Shown here piece by piece: positions 6,938 through 15,267 of a DNA stretch of 29,051 nucleotides. The notes beneath the pieces were generated by a model. That model saw only the letters and a list, made by a program, of their open reading frames with translations. It did not search any database and was not told the DNA's origin. Both the position numbers and the translations under genes were made by a program. How positions within the stretch are numbered: the first letter of the stretch is position 1; each line of letters begins with the position of its first letter. Origin of the DNA: Bacteroidales bacterium UBA6828. Its GTDB lineage: Bacteria; Bacteroidota; Bacteroidia; Bacteroidales; Paludibacteraceae. The stretch spans positions 1-29,051 of the forward strand of contig DKEG01000017.1 of NCBI GenBank assembly GCA_002452095.1, in the 5' to 3' direction.

Positions 6938-8758
6938 TTGACTACACAGTCTGAATATATTACTACCCTACTCCAACGTATTCCACAAAGTCCGGGTGTA
7001 TATCAATACTTCAATACCGATGGGGAGATTATCTATGTAGGTAAAGCAAAGAACCTGCATAGACGGGTGAATAGTTATTTTCAGAAAGACCACGCCAGTT
7101 CAAAGACACGGCAACTGGTTGCCCATATAGCCGACATACGCTATGTGGTAGTAGATTCAGAACAGGATGCATTTCTATTAGAAAACAACCTGATTAAGAA
7201 ATATCAGCCGCACTACAACATATTGCTCAAAGACGGCAAGTCGTATCCGAGTATTTGTATCACCCGAGAACCTTACCCGCGTATATTCAAGACACGAACC
7301 ATCAACAAGCGTGTAGGCGAATACTACGGACCATATAGTTTCGGCAATACGGTGGACTTGGTAGTAGAACTGATACATCGCTTGTTCCCTATCCGCACCT
7401 GCAACATTCCGATGTCGGATGATAGTATCAAAAAAGGTAAGTTTAAGGTCTGTCTCAAATACCACCTGCATAACTGTTGCGGTATATGCGAGATGAAACC
7501 AGAGAGCCGGCAATATGGCGAGTGGATACGCCAGGCACGGCAAATCATACGAGGTGACGCACACGAGATAAGCAAACAACTTGAAGCGGAAATGTATGCC
7601 CGGTCTGCTCAAATGAAGTATGAGGAAGCGGCAGAGACCAAACGCAAACTGGAACTGCTGCAACAGTTTTGCAGCAAAACGATTATTACCAATACTACGG
7701 CGGGCGATGTAGATGTCTTCGGGTATGATGAGCAGGATGATAATGTGTATATCTCTATGCTGCACGTACACAGCGGCAGTATTGTACAAGGGCAGACGAT
7801 TGAGTATAAAAAGAAAGTAGAAGAAGAGAAAGAAGAGATACTGGCACTCGGTATGATGGAATTGCGGGAACAGTTGGGCAGCACTACCCGCGAGGTGATT
7901 GTACCGTTCATACCGGATGGTTTTGATGAAACGCTGCATATCTATATTGCCAACGGCGGGGACAAAAAGAAACTGCTTGACTTGGCTATGCAGAATGTAC
8001 GGCAATATAAGCAAGACCGCCTGAAACAAGCCGACAAACTCAACCCCGAGCAACGGGCAACTCGTATATTGAGCGAACTACAAAAGATGTTGGGATTGCC
8101 TACCCTACCCGTTTGGATTGATAGTTTTGATAACTCGAACATTATGGGTACAGATGCTGTAGCCGGGTGTGTGGTCTATAAGATGGCTAAACCGAGCAAA
8201 AAAGACTACAAGCGGTTTGAGATAAAGACTGTGGAGGGAGCAGACGACTATGCCAGTATGCGCGAGGTGGTACACCGCAGGTACCAGCACCTGAAAGACG
8301 ACGGCAGCAAGATGCCCGACCTGATTGTTGCCGATGGCGGTATCGGACAGATGCACGCCATACGCGAGGCAGTGGAAGACCAATTGGGGTTGTCTATCCC
8401 AATTGCGGGTTTGAAGAAAAACGACAAGCACCGCACGCAAACCCTGCTCTACGGCTTCCCGCCCGTAGAGGTGAGTATGCCTGTAACGAGCGAGGTGTTC
8501 CGACTGATGACGCAGATACAGGACGAGGTGCACCGGTTTGCCATTACGTACCACAAACAGAAGCGCAGCAAACACCAAATAGCAAGCCAACTCGATGATA
8601 TACAAGGAGTTGGAGATATTACAAAGCAGAAAATACTGCAACATTTCGGTTCCGTACGCCGTGCTAAAGAGGCTACTTTGGAAGAATGGAAAGAATTGCT
8701 CGGAACAAAAAGAGGTTCAGCACTTTACGAGTATTTTCAGAGAAAAATATCGCGCTGA
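6938..8758 (+). CDS. uvrC: Excinuclease ABC subunit C
   Basis: UvrC makes both incisions around a lesion in nucleotide excision repair. Domains in order: GIY-YIG nuclease (about 13-95, SPGVYQYF and IIYVGKAKNLHRRV), a cysteine cluster near 160-180, and a UVR motif (about 205-240, MKYEEAAETKRKLELL) that contacts UvrB. Then come the RNase H-like second nuclease with IDSFDNSN and VADGG, and tandem helix-hairpin-helix motifs (LDDIQGVGDITKQKIL) at the C terminus. The 606-residue length is normal. The start is the TTG at 6938: an in-frame stop lies at 6926-6928 and there is no ATG before the GIY-YIG domain. It forms a transcription unit with apt and tsaE. Confidence 0.97.
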   Translation: MTTQSEYITTLLQRIPQSPGVYQYFNTDGEIIYVGKAKNLHRRVNSYFQKDHASSKTRQLVAHIADIRYVVVDSEQDAFLLENNLIKKYQPHYNILLKDGKSYPSICITREPYPRIFKTRTINKRVGEYYGPYSFGNTVDLVVELIHRLFPIRTCNIPMSDDSIKKGKFKVCLKYHLHNCCGICEMKPESRQYGEWIRQARQIIRGDAHEISKQLEAEMYARSAQMKYEEAAETKRKLELLQQFCSKTIITNTTAGDVDVFGYDEQDDNVYISMLHVHSGSIVQGQTIEYKKKVEEEKEEILALGMMELREQLGSTTREVIVPFIPDGFDETLHIYIANGGDKKKLLDLAMQNVRQYKQDRLKQADKLNPEQRATRILSELQKMLGLPTLPVWIDSFDNSNIMGTDAVAGCVVYKMAKPSKKDYKRFEIKTVEGADDYASMREVVHRRYQHLKDDGSKMPDLIVADGGIGQMHAIREAVEDQLGLSIPIAGLKKNDKHRTQTLLYGFPPVEVSMPVTSEVFRLMTQIQDEVHRFAITYHKQKRSKHQIASQLDDIQGVGDITKQKILQHFGSVRRAKEATLEEWKELLGTKRGSALYEYFQRKISR

Positions 8759-8780
8759 GAATCGCATATTTGAAACGACT

Positions 8781-9248
8781 ATGAGTACTTATACAATAAA
8801 ACAAGACTCTGAGGGCGGACTTTTTCTGCTCAATGAGGAGGGTAAGCGTGTACCTGCCATTGATATACTCCAAACAACGGAGCCGCACCGCGTGTATGCG
8901 TTCTATGGCAAGATGGGTGCCGGCAAGACAACATTTATCAAACAACTCTGTCAGGAGATGGGAACGGACGATGTAGTGAACAGTCCTACCTTTGCGATAG
9001 TGAATGTATATGATGTGGAACACCCCCACAATGGTGAGGTATATCATTTCGACTGCTATCGACTCAAAGACATCCGCGAGGCACTTGACTTCGGAGCAGA
9101 AGAATACCTTTATTCAGGAAACTACTGTTTTATTGAGTGGCCGGAGATGATAGACCGAATCCTGCCAGAGGATACCGTCAATATCCATATAGAAGTGTTG
9201 GAAAACGGAGACCGCCGATTAACCATCGAGGCAAGAAAGATAGAATAA
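8781..9248 (+). CDS. tsaE: tRNA threonylcarbamoyladenosine biosynthesis ATPase TsaE
   Basis: TsaE is the P-loop ATPase that cycles the TsaBD complex, which installs t6A37 on ANN-decoding tRNAs. The 155-residue protein has Walker A GKMGAGKTT (43-51), the SPTF motif (68-71), HFDCYR (89-94) and EWPE (119-122). The frame is open upstream to 8595 inside uvrC. The ATG at 8781 is chosen because it lies 22 bp after the uvrC stop and gives the family's normal size and N terminus. TsaB and TsaD are not in the window. Confidence 0.95.
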   Translation: MSTYTIKQDSEGGLFLLNEEGKRVPAIDILQTTEPHRVYAFYGKMGAGKTTFIKQLCQEMGTDDVVNSPTFAIVNVYDVEHPHNGEVYHFDCYRLKDIREALDFGAEEYLYSGNYCFIEWPEMIDRILPEDTVNIHIEVLENGDRRLTIEARKIE

Positions 9249-9273
9249 TAGAATAATAGAATGAAATGATGGA

Positions 9274-10119
9274 ATGAGGCGGTGGCTTGCCATAGGGTTT
9301 CTTTTGCTTGCAGGGTGTATTTCTTTTTCGGGAATAACATTGCAGGCGGAGAACGTGGAACACGAAAATGTGCTCTATGTGAACTATGGCGGTATGTGGC
9401 AACAGGACCAGTACCTCAGTCCCCTACTCTACTCGGGTATGCGCGTGGGATTAGGCAACGAATGGTGGCAGCCGTTCAGGCAGGAGAGCCGCTTCGGGCG
9501 CCAAGGTAAACTGACCAACTGGGCACACACAGGGCGTGTGGATGTAAGTTTCGGTTGGGTGTATAATCAGCCGCACAGCAACGGAATGTATGCCTTGGGC
9601 ATACAGGGCGGCTGGGGTGCGTTCTACACGTGGCAGTTCCCGAAAGCAGGCGTACAGATATGGCTTGGTCCGTACTTGGGTTTGGACTTTATGCCCCGCA
9701 CCATACTGAGCAATGTGAACAAACCGTACTCGATGGATGCAGCGGTACAAATGGAGGCTATGGGCGGCGTAAGTTACTCGTTTGCAGCGCGTAAGACATC
9801 CTATCGCTTGCGTTATGCAGTGCGTGCAAACCTAATAGGCGTGGACTTTATGCCCGACTATTGGCAGTCGTATTACGAACTGACAGAGGGCATCGAGGGA
9901 ATTGTGCGCTGTGCAGGTATGTGGAATCACCGCTATCTGAACCACGAACTGACACTCGATATGCAGTTTCTGCACTCCACGTGGCGTGTAGGGGTGCGAC
10001 ACGAGTACCTGGAGTACGGACAGAGCGATATGTGGTTCAGCCGCGAGCAGATAAGTGCAGTAGTAGGCACGTGTTTCCGCTATAAATTGAAACCGAACAA
10101 ACGACTGACAGAATGGTAA
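9274..10119 (+). CDS. Predicted outer-membrane beta-barrel protein
   Basis: No specific family is recognised with certainty. The 281-residue product starts with an export signal (RRWLAIGFLLLAGC) and continues with alternating aromatic-rich strands such as GRVDVSFGWVYN, GIQGGWGAFYTW and VQIWLGPYLGLDF. This pattern, with many Gly, Tyr and Trp residues, fits a small outer-membrane beta barrel. The signal contains a lipobox-like LLAGC at Cys15, but a signal-peptidase I site after LQA near residue 25 is equally plausible. It resembles Bacteroidales barrels sometimes grouped as DUF3316, which is a tentative placement. The gene overlaps the S41 protease gene by 7 nt, so the two are likely translated together. 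A short AATAATAG-type repeat lies just before the start. Confidence 0.75.
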   Translation: MRRWLAIGFLLLAGCISFSGITLQAENVEHENVLYVNYGGMWQQDQYLSPLLYSGMRVGLGNEWWQPFRQESRFGRQGKLTNWAHTGRVDVSFGWVYNQPHSNGMYALGIQGGWGAFYTWQFPKAGVQIWLGPYLGLDFMPRTILSNVNKPYSMDAAVQMEAMGGVSYSFAARKTSYRLRYAVRANLIGVDFMPDYWQSYYELTEGIEGIVRCAGMWNHRYLNHELTLDMQFLHSTWRVGVRHEYLEYGQSDMWFSREQISAVVGTCFRYKLKPNKRLTEW

Positions 10120-11147
10120 AACGGGTGATATATAGCGTGTTAGTATGTGTAGTATGCGGGCTATGTGCTTGTACACATACCTTGGGTGATGTTTCCTACC
10201 CAAATACACCTGTCGGCAATATGGAGGCATTGTGGCATATTATTGACGAGAAATACTGTTTCGTGGAGGAAAAATGGGTGGACTGGGACGCTATCTATAT
10301 AGAATATATGGATAGTGCGAAACAGATAGACCCTGAGGATAAGCAGTCGGATATACGTCTGTTTGACCAAATGGCAAGTATGCTCAACCGTCTCCACGAC
10401 GGGCATGTAAACCTCTATACAGCATTTGATGTATCAAGCAGCGATGAATGGTATAAGGATTATCCTGTATTATATAATAGTCAGATAATCAACGATGTAT
10501 ATCTGCAAAATGCCCGCCGCGCAGGAGGATTGACTTATACAAAAATAGCAGGGGACAGTATCGGATATATTAGATACAGTTCGTTCTCGTCGAGTTTCGG
10601 AGTAGCCAATATGTACTATGTGCTGACGGCTTTCAAAGACTGCAAAGGTATCGTATTGGACGTACGGAACAACGGCGGGGGCGACCTGACCAATGCCTAC
10701 AAGTTGGCGGCTACATTTATGGAAAATGATACCCTGATCGGCTACTGGCAGCATAAATCGGGCAAAGGGCATACGGATTATTCGGCAATGGAACCGCTGT
10801 ATGTGCGCGAGAGCGATATGCCGAACAAGTGGTTCAGACCTGTGATTGTATTGCAAGACCGCTACACCTATTCGGCGGCGAACTCTTTTGTCAATGCAAT
10901 GCGCTATGCCAAAAACTCACTGCTGTTGGGTGGCGTAAGCGGAGGCGGAGGCGGTATGCCGATGAGTTACGAACTGCCCAACGGGTGGACGGTGCGTTTC
11001 TCGAGCGTGAAGATGTATGATGCTGACCAGCAGAGCATTGAAGAGGGAATAGTCCCAGATGTATATGAAACGTTACGCAGTTCGGACAAGGACGACCTGA
11101 TAGAACGGGCGGTAGCGATAATCAATAGAGCGTATGAACGGAAATAA
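10113..11147 (+). CDS. S41 family peptidase, lipoprotein
   Basis: A C-terminal-processing-type serine protease probably anchored in the envelope. The N terminus has a lipoprotein signal with Cys20 (GLCAC). After a helical N-terminal part come NRLHDGHVN (92-100), the S41 core DVRNNGGGDL (183-192) and the catalytic serine region YTYSAANSF (251-259) with Ser254. The strand motif SSVKMYDADQQSIEEGIVPD (297-316) follows. At 344 residues it is short, and no clear PDZ domain is visible, as is common for Bacteroidota S41 proteins of this type. Its start overlaps the upstream barrel gene and its end overlaps lolD by 14 nt. A role in envelope protein turnover is inferred from context only. Confidence 0.9.
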   Translation: MVKRVIYSVLVCVVCGLCACTHTLGDVSYPNTPVGNMEALWHIIDEKYCFVEEKWVDWDAIYIEYMDSAKQIDPEDKQSDIRLFDQMASMLNRLHDGHVNLYTAFDVSSSDEWYKDYPVLYNSQIINDVYLQNARRAGGLTYTKIAGDSIGYIRYSSFSSSFGVANMYYVLTAFKDCKGIVLDVRNNGGGDLTNAYKLAATFMENDTLIGYWQHKSGKGHTDYSAMEPLYVRESDMPNKWFRPVIVLQDRYTYSAANSFVNAMRYAKNSLLLGGVSGGGGGMPMSYELPNGWTVRFSSVKMYDADQQSIEEGIVPDVYETLRSSDKDDLIERAVAIINRAYERK

Positions 11148-11799
11148 CATCATAGAGGTACAGGATATACACAAATCGTTTGGCACGCTGGAAGTGCTGA
11201 AAGGCGTCAATCTGACCGTACAGAAAGGCGAGATTGTGGCGATAGTTGGAAAGAGCGGCGCAGGCAAGACCACGCTGCTGCAGATTATCGGCACATTAGA
11301 CAAGCCGACAAGCGGGACGGTGCGGATAGACGGAGTGGATGTCTTCTCGCTGAAAGAGAAAGAGTTAGCCGAGTTTCGCAACCGTCATATCGGGTTTATC
11401 TTCCAGTTCCACCAGTTGCTGCCGGAATTTACCGCGTTGGAAAACGTGATGATGCCTGCGTTAATCGGGAAAGTAGGACAAAAAGAGGCAAAAGCACGGG
11501 CGGAGAAACTGCTGACCGAACTGGGTCTGAAAGACCGTATGTCGCACAAACCGAGCGAGTTGTCGGGAGGAGAGAAACAGCGTGTAGCGGCTGCCAGAGC
11601 GCTGATGATGTCGCCGTCGGTGATACTTGCCGACGAGCCAAGCGGAAGCCTTGACGAGGCGAACAAACGCGAATTGAACGGGCTGCTGCTGCACCTGCGT
11701 GAGCAGTACGGACAGACGATAGTGATTGTAACCCACGACAAGGAACTGGCAAATATATCCGACCGGGTGATTGAAATAAAAGATGGTGTGATAGAATAA
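11134..11799 (+). CDS. lolD: ABC transporter ATP-binding protein, LolD type
   Basis: A MacB/LolD-family ATPase; LolD energises LolCE, which releases lipoproteins from the inner membrane for transfer to the outer membrane. All nucleotide-binding motifs are intact: Walker A GKSGAGKTT (39-47), Q-loop Gln91, signature LSGGE (143-147), Walker B VILADEPSGSLD (163-174) and the switch His201. The ALENVMMP segment is typical of LolD and MacB. The 221-residue length fits. No permease gene is adjacent, so the LolCE-like partner must be encoded elsewhere. The overlap with a lipoprotein protease gene and the nearby GldB-like lipoprotein fit an envelope-biogenesis operon, but a MacB-type export ATPase cannot be excluded. 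Confidence 0.88.
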   Translation: MNGNNIIEVQDIHKSFGTLEVLKGVNLTVQKGEIVAIVGKSGAGKTTLLQIIGTLDKPTSGTVRIDGVDVFSLKEKELAEFRNRHIGFIFQFHQLLPEFTALENVMMPALIGKVGQKEAKARAEKLLTELGLKDRMSHKPSELSGGEKQRVAAARALMMSPSVILADEPSGSLDEANKRELNGLLLHLREQYGQTIVIVTHDKELANISDRVIEIKDGVIE

Positions 11800-11886
11800 A
11801 AATATATTAAACAAAAACAAGGCAACCTATGCCTATCCTATAACCATCCACCTACGTTTGACTATACATAGCAAAAGTAAAGAAAA

Positions 11887-12897
11887 ATGAAAAAACAATA
11901 CCTTTATCTGCTCTTTGTGCTGCTGTTGGTCGGTTGCAAACATGGACGGCAGTATTTCCCGAGCAGCAAAGAGATGAAGCCGCAGCACGTGGAAATAGTG
12001 CGTTTCGACAGCGCACTACTAAGCGTGCAAACGACTGATATAGAACGTGATATACGGCGATTATACACGGAATATCCCGATTTTATGCCGATGTTTGTAG
12101 AGGATATATTGGGTATTCCCGTATCGGACACCGCCTATTTGGCAGTGGCGTTGCCGCAGTTTTTAGAGGATACAACTTATGGATTCAAGCAGACCAACCT
12201 GCGCGAGAAGCTGATGTTTGCCGATATATCGGATATACAGCGCAGTCTGGACGAGGCGTTTACCCGGATATGCTACCTGTATCCGGATATGCAAGTGCCT
12301 GAAATATATCTGTTTATATCAGGATTCAATGCGTCGATTTATTTCTTTGAAGATGCGATTGCTGTGGGAGCGGATATGTATCTCGGGAGCGATTACGAGT
12401 ACTACAACCGCGTGGTGTATGACTACCAAAAACAGACGATGCGCAAGGAGTGCATACCTGCCGATGTGGTGAGTGCGTATCTGTTCCGCAACCTGCCCTA
12501 TACAAGCACCAAAAGCCGTCTGCTTGACCAGATGATATACCGCGGAAAGGTGATGTACCTGCTGTCGGTGCTGTTCCCCACCCTGCCCGATTACGAGGTA
12601 ATGGGCTATACAAAACAGCAATGGGACTGGTGCGTGAAAAACGAGCGGGCAATATGGCACCTGATGATGGACAAGCGCGACATCTTCAAAACCGAAAGCG
12701 TAGTGCTGACCTCATACCTTAATGAGGGACCCTTTACGGCAGAGATTTCGCAGGACTCACCGGGACGGCTCGGCACATGGATCGGCTGGCGTATTGCTGA
12801 GAGTTATATGGAACACAATCAGGATGTTACGCTACAACAACTGATGGCGGAACCCGATGCGCAAAAGATACTCGAGGAGAGTTTTTACAAGCCTTAA
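11887..12897 (+). CDS. gldB: GldB-like lipoprotein
   Basis: A 336-residue lipoprotein (lipobox LLVGC, Cys17) resembling GldB, a Bacteroidota lipoprotein required for gliding in flavobacteria and widely kept in non-gliding relatives. Supporting features are the spacing after the signal (VEIVRFDSALLSV), the PEIYLFISGFNASIYFFEDAIAVGADMYLG-like centre (136-165), and a C-terminal GRLGTWIGWRIAESYME block. The centre recalls zincin-like DUF2268 proteins but lacks an HExxH motif. No other gld gene is present in the window. It is separated from lolD by 87 bp in which I see no convincing promoter. Confidence 0.82.
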   Translation: MKKQYLYLLFVLLLVGCKHGRQYFPSSKEMKPQHVEIVRFDSALLSVQTTDIERDIRRLYTEYPDFMPMFVEDILGIPVSDTAYLAVALPQFLEDTTYGFKQTNLREKLMFADISDIQRSLDEAFTRICYLYPDMQVPEIYLFISGFNASIYFFEDAIAVGADMYLGSDYEYYNRVVYDYQKQTMRKECIPADVVSAYLFRNLPYTSTKSRLLDQMIYRGKVMYLLSVLFPTLPDYEVMGYTKQQWDWCVKNERAIWHLMMDKRDIFKTESVVLTSYLNEGPFTAEISQDSPGRLGTWIGWRIAESYMEHNQDVTLQQLMAEPDAQKILEESFYKP

Positions 12898-12902
12898 TTG
12901 TC

Positions 12903-12986
12903 TGACCGCCTACGGCTGTTGGAGGTTAGACCGCTGCGCTATTAGAGGTTAGAGGTCAGATCGCTACGCTGTTAGAAGTTGGAGGT
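12903..12986. repeat. Degenerate ~30-bp tandem repeat
   Basis: Three imperfect copies occur at 12903-12926, 12927-12956 and 12957-12986. Each carries a GACCGCtacGCTgtTAGAGGTT-like core and ends GGAGGT or AGAGGT. Copies 2 and 3 are each 30 bp and differ at seven positions. They fill most of the gap between gldB and the cysteine desulfurase gene. Confidence 0.75.
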
Positions 12987-13034
12987 TTGACCCGAAATGC
13001 ATGTTAATTGTTAATTCTTACTTGTTAATTGAAT

Positions 13035-14249
13035 ATGAATCGTACTGATTTTCCGATATTGGGTGAGCAGGTGTACGGGAGACCGCTCGTGTATCTGGAT
13101 AATGCCGCTACGGCACAAAAGCCGCAGGCGGTGCTGGATGCCCTGATGGACGGCTACACGCACTGGAATGCGAATATCCACCGCGGAGTACACCACCTGA
13201 GCCAGGTGGCGACCAAGCACCACGAGGACGCACGACAGCACGTGGCGGATTTCCTGCACGCACGTTCTGCCAAGGAGATTGTCTTCACCAAAGGCACGAC
13301 TGACTCGGTGAATATGTTGGCGTTCAGTTTCGGCGAGGCAATGGTGCACGAGGGAGACGAGATTATCGTCAGCCAACTGGAGCATCACTCGAACATCGTA
13401 CCATGGCAAATGCTCTGTGAGCGCAAAAAAGCCGTGCTGCGGGTAATTCCTTTGAATAACGACCTTTCGCTCAATATAGAGGCGTTTAAGGGGCTTCTAA
13501 ACGACCATACACGTATGGTGTCGGTGGCACAGGTGAGCAATGTGCTCGGCATCATCAATCCCGTGGAGGAGATTATCCGTTTGGCGCATGCGCATAATAT
13601 CCCTGTGTGTGTGGACGGGGCGCAGTCGGCACCGCACCTGCCGATCGATGTGCAGGCGATGGACTGCGATTTTTTTGTCTGCTCGGCGCACAAGATGTAC
13701 GGACCGACAGGCTTGGGCGTATTGTACGGCAAGGAGCAATGGCTCAACACGCTGCCACCTGCGGAAGGCGGCGGCGAGATGATTGAGCATGTGCGTTTTG
13801 AGCATACCACCTACAACGAACTGCCCTACAAGTTCGAGGCAGGAACGCCCGATTTCATCGGCAGTTTCGGTTTCTCGGCAGCACTGACCTATATGGAGCA
13901 AATCGGTATGGACGCTATTGCGCAGCACGAGGTGGAACTAAGCCGCTATACAGAGGAACAACTGGCGCAGATAGAGGGTGTACAAATATATGCCGCAGGG
14001 CAAAAGAAAGCAGGTGTGGTGTCATTCAATTTCTATAACGGCGATACGTTGGTACACCCCTTTGATATAGGCACGCTACTCGACCGGCAGGGCGTGGCTG
14101 TCCGCACAGGGCACCACTGCGCCGAACCGCTGATTGACTATCTCGGCGTGCCGGGGACGGTACGGGTGTCGTTCGGACTGTACAACGACTATGCGGACAT
14201 CGATACGTTTATCGCCGCACTACAAAAAGCAATTATGATGCTTTGCTGA
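13035..14249 (+). CDS. sufS: Cysteine desulfurase, SufS/CsdA type
   Basis: A PLP enzyme that takes sulfur from cysteine, leaving alanine, and passes it on as a persulfide for Fe-S cluster assembly. The PLP lysine is in CSAHKMYGP (Lys220), the cofactor-contacting block is VCVDGAQSAPH, and the mobile-loop catalytic cysteine is in RTGHHCAEPL (Cys362). The RTGHHC context marks group II (SufS). The 404-residue length is normal. The ATG at 13035 is preferred over a TTG two codons earlier. In many Bacteroidota sufS sits with sufB, sufC and sufD; here it stands alone between a GldB-like gene and a phosphodiesterase-like gene. Confidence 0.93.
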   Translation: MNRTDFPILGEQVYGRPLVYLDNAATAQKPQAVLDALMDGYTHWNANIHRGVHHLSQVATKHHEDARQHVADFLHARSAKEIVFTKGTTDSVNMLAFSFGEAMVHEGDEIIVSQLEHHSNIVPWQMLCERKKAVLRVIPLNNDLSLNIEAFKGLLNDHTRMVSVAQVSNVLGIINPVEEIIRLAHAHNIPVCVDGAQSAPHLPIDVQAMDCDFFVCSAHKMYGPTGLGVLYGKEQWLNTLPPAEGGGEMIEHVRFEHTTYNELPYKFEAGTPDFIGSFGFSAALTYMEQIGMDAIAQHEVELSRYTEEQLAQIEGVQIYAAGQKKAGVVSFNFYNGDTLVHPFDIGTLLDRQGVAVRTGHHCAEPLIDYLGVPGTVRVSFGLYNDYADIDTFIAALQKAIMMLC

Positions 14250-15229
14250 TGCGGTGGGTCTTTTTTCTGCTGTTTTTTTGCCTGTCGTTGCCGGCGGGTT
14301 ATGCAGCGGTTTCGCCCGATGAAACCGAACCGAATCGGCTGTTTCGTATCGTATCCTACAATGTGGAAAATCTCTTCCACCCCGACCAAGATTCTATCAA
14401 TCCGGACACCGATTTTACACCCGACGGCAAGTACCATTGGACGTATTCCAAATACCGCCAAAAGGTGCAGCATATTGCACAGGTGATTACGAATATCGGG
14501 CAGTTTGACGGCGTAGATATAGTAGGACTCTGCGAAGTGGAAAATAAGCAATGTCTCAGCGACTTATGCAGCATATTGCGCCGTTTCGGGTATCAGTATA
14601 TCCATTTTGACAGTCCTGACAAACGGGGAATTGATGTAGCGTTGCTCTATCGCCCGACTTTCCATCTAATCAGTGCCTACCCTATCCCTGTGCCGATTGC
14701 TAACGGCGAGACTACGCGCGATATTCTCTATGTATCGGGAATTTATCACAACACGGACACGCTGCATCTTTTTCTGTGCCATTTGCCGTCACAGTCAGGC
14801 GGTGCGGCTGCCACGGCGTGGAAACGCGAGGCGGCGGTGGCAGTTTTGCAGCAGCATATCGATTCTATCTTTGCTATGTCTCCAAAAGCGCAAATCGTCG
14901 TTATGGGCGATATGAACAGCGCACCCAAGGAGAATATCTATGGGCTGCACAATGCGATGCTGCATCTGCCAAAGCACTCTGACAGCCCGCAAGGCACGCA
15001 TAAATACCAAGGACGATGGGCGTTTCTCGACCAGTTCTATCTGTCCAATCCATTGCTATATATTACCGATGTACAGGTTTATTCTGCACCGTATCTGTTA
15101 GAAGACGATCTGCGCTATCTGGACACCAAGCCCCGCCGCACCTATATCGGTTACCGCTACCAGGCAGGGTATTCCGACCATCTGCCTATCCGATTAACAA
15201 TTAAATACAAAACGGATTGCCTGAAATAA
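14249..15229 (+). CDS. Secreted endonuclease/exonuclease/phosphatase family protein
   Basis: An EEP-fold (DNase I-like) hydrolase with a signal peptide (MRWVFFLLFFCLSLPAGYA). Active-site motifs are in the expected order: SYNVENLF, CEVENK (Glu96, metal ligand), RGIDVALLYR, CHLPSQSGG, GDMNSAP (220-226) and the terminal SDHLP (309-313) with the catalytic His. The 326-residue length fits secreted Bacteroidota members, whose substrates (nucleic acid or phosphoester) are unknown. The ATG at 14249 shares one base with the sufS stop (TGATG), implying translational coupling; a TTG two codons upstream is less likely. The gene's 3' end forms half of the terminator stem. Confidence 0.9.
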   Translation: MRWVFFLLFFCLSLPAGYAAVSPDETEPNRLFRIVSYNVENLFHPDQDSINPDTDFTPDGKYHWTYSKYRQKVQHIAQVITNIGQFDGVDIVGLCEVENKQCLSDLCSILRRFGYQYIHFDSPDKRGIDVALLYRPTFHLISAYPIPVPIANGETTRDILYVSGIYHNTDTLHLFLCHLPSQSGGAAATAWKREAAVAVLQQHIDSIFAMSPKAQIVVMGDMNSAPKENIYGLHNAMLHLPKHSDSPQGTHKYQGRWAFLDQFYLSNPLLYITDVQVYSAPYLLEDDLRYLDTKPRRTYIGYRYQAGYSDHLPIRLTIKYKTDCLK

Positions 15230-15249
15230 TTTCCAAGCAATCCGTTTTT
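15209..15249. terminator. Bidirectional terminator between EEP gene and nadA
   Basis: A 12-bp stem (AAAACGGATTGC, 15209-15220, with GCAATCCGTTTT, 15237-15248) closes a 16-nt loop. It is followed by T residues on the plus strand and by TTTTG on the minus strand, so it can serve both converging genes. The left arm overlaps the last codons of the EEP gene. Confidence 0.9.
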
Positions 15250-15267
15250 ATTTGATATTAATCACTT

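Noticed and set aside
7178..8053. Long antisense ORF (291 codons) opposite uvrC
   Set aside because: It lies wholly over conserved UvrC domains and its translation shows no family motif or plausible domain; a codon-bias shadow.
11872..11879. Minus-strand TACTTTTG box before gldB
   Set aside because: No TTTG at the 20-nt spacing and no minus-strand gene to drive.
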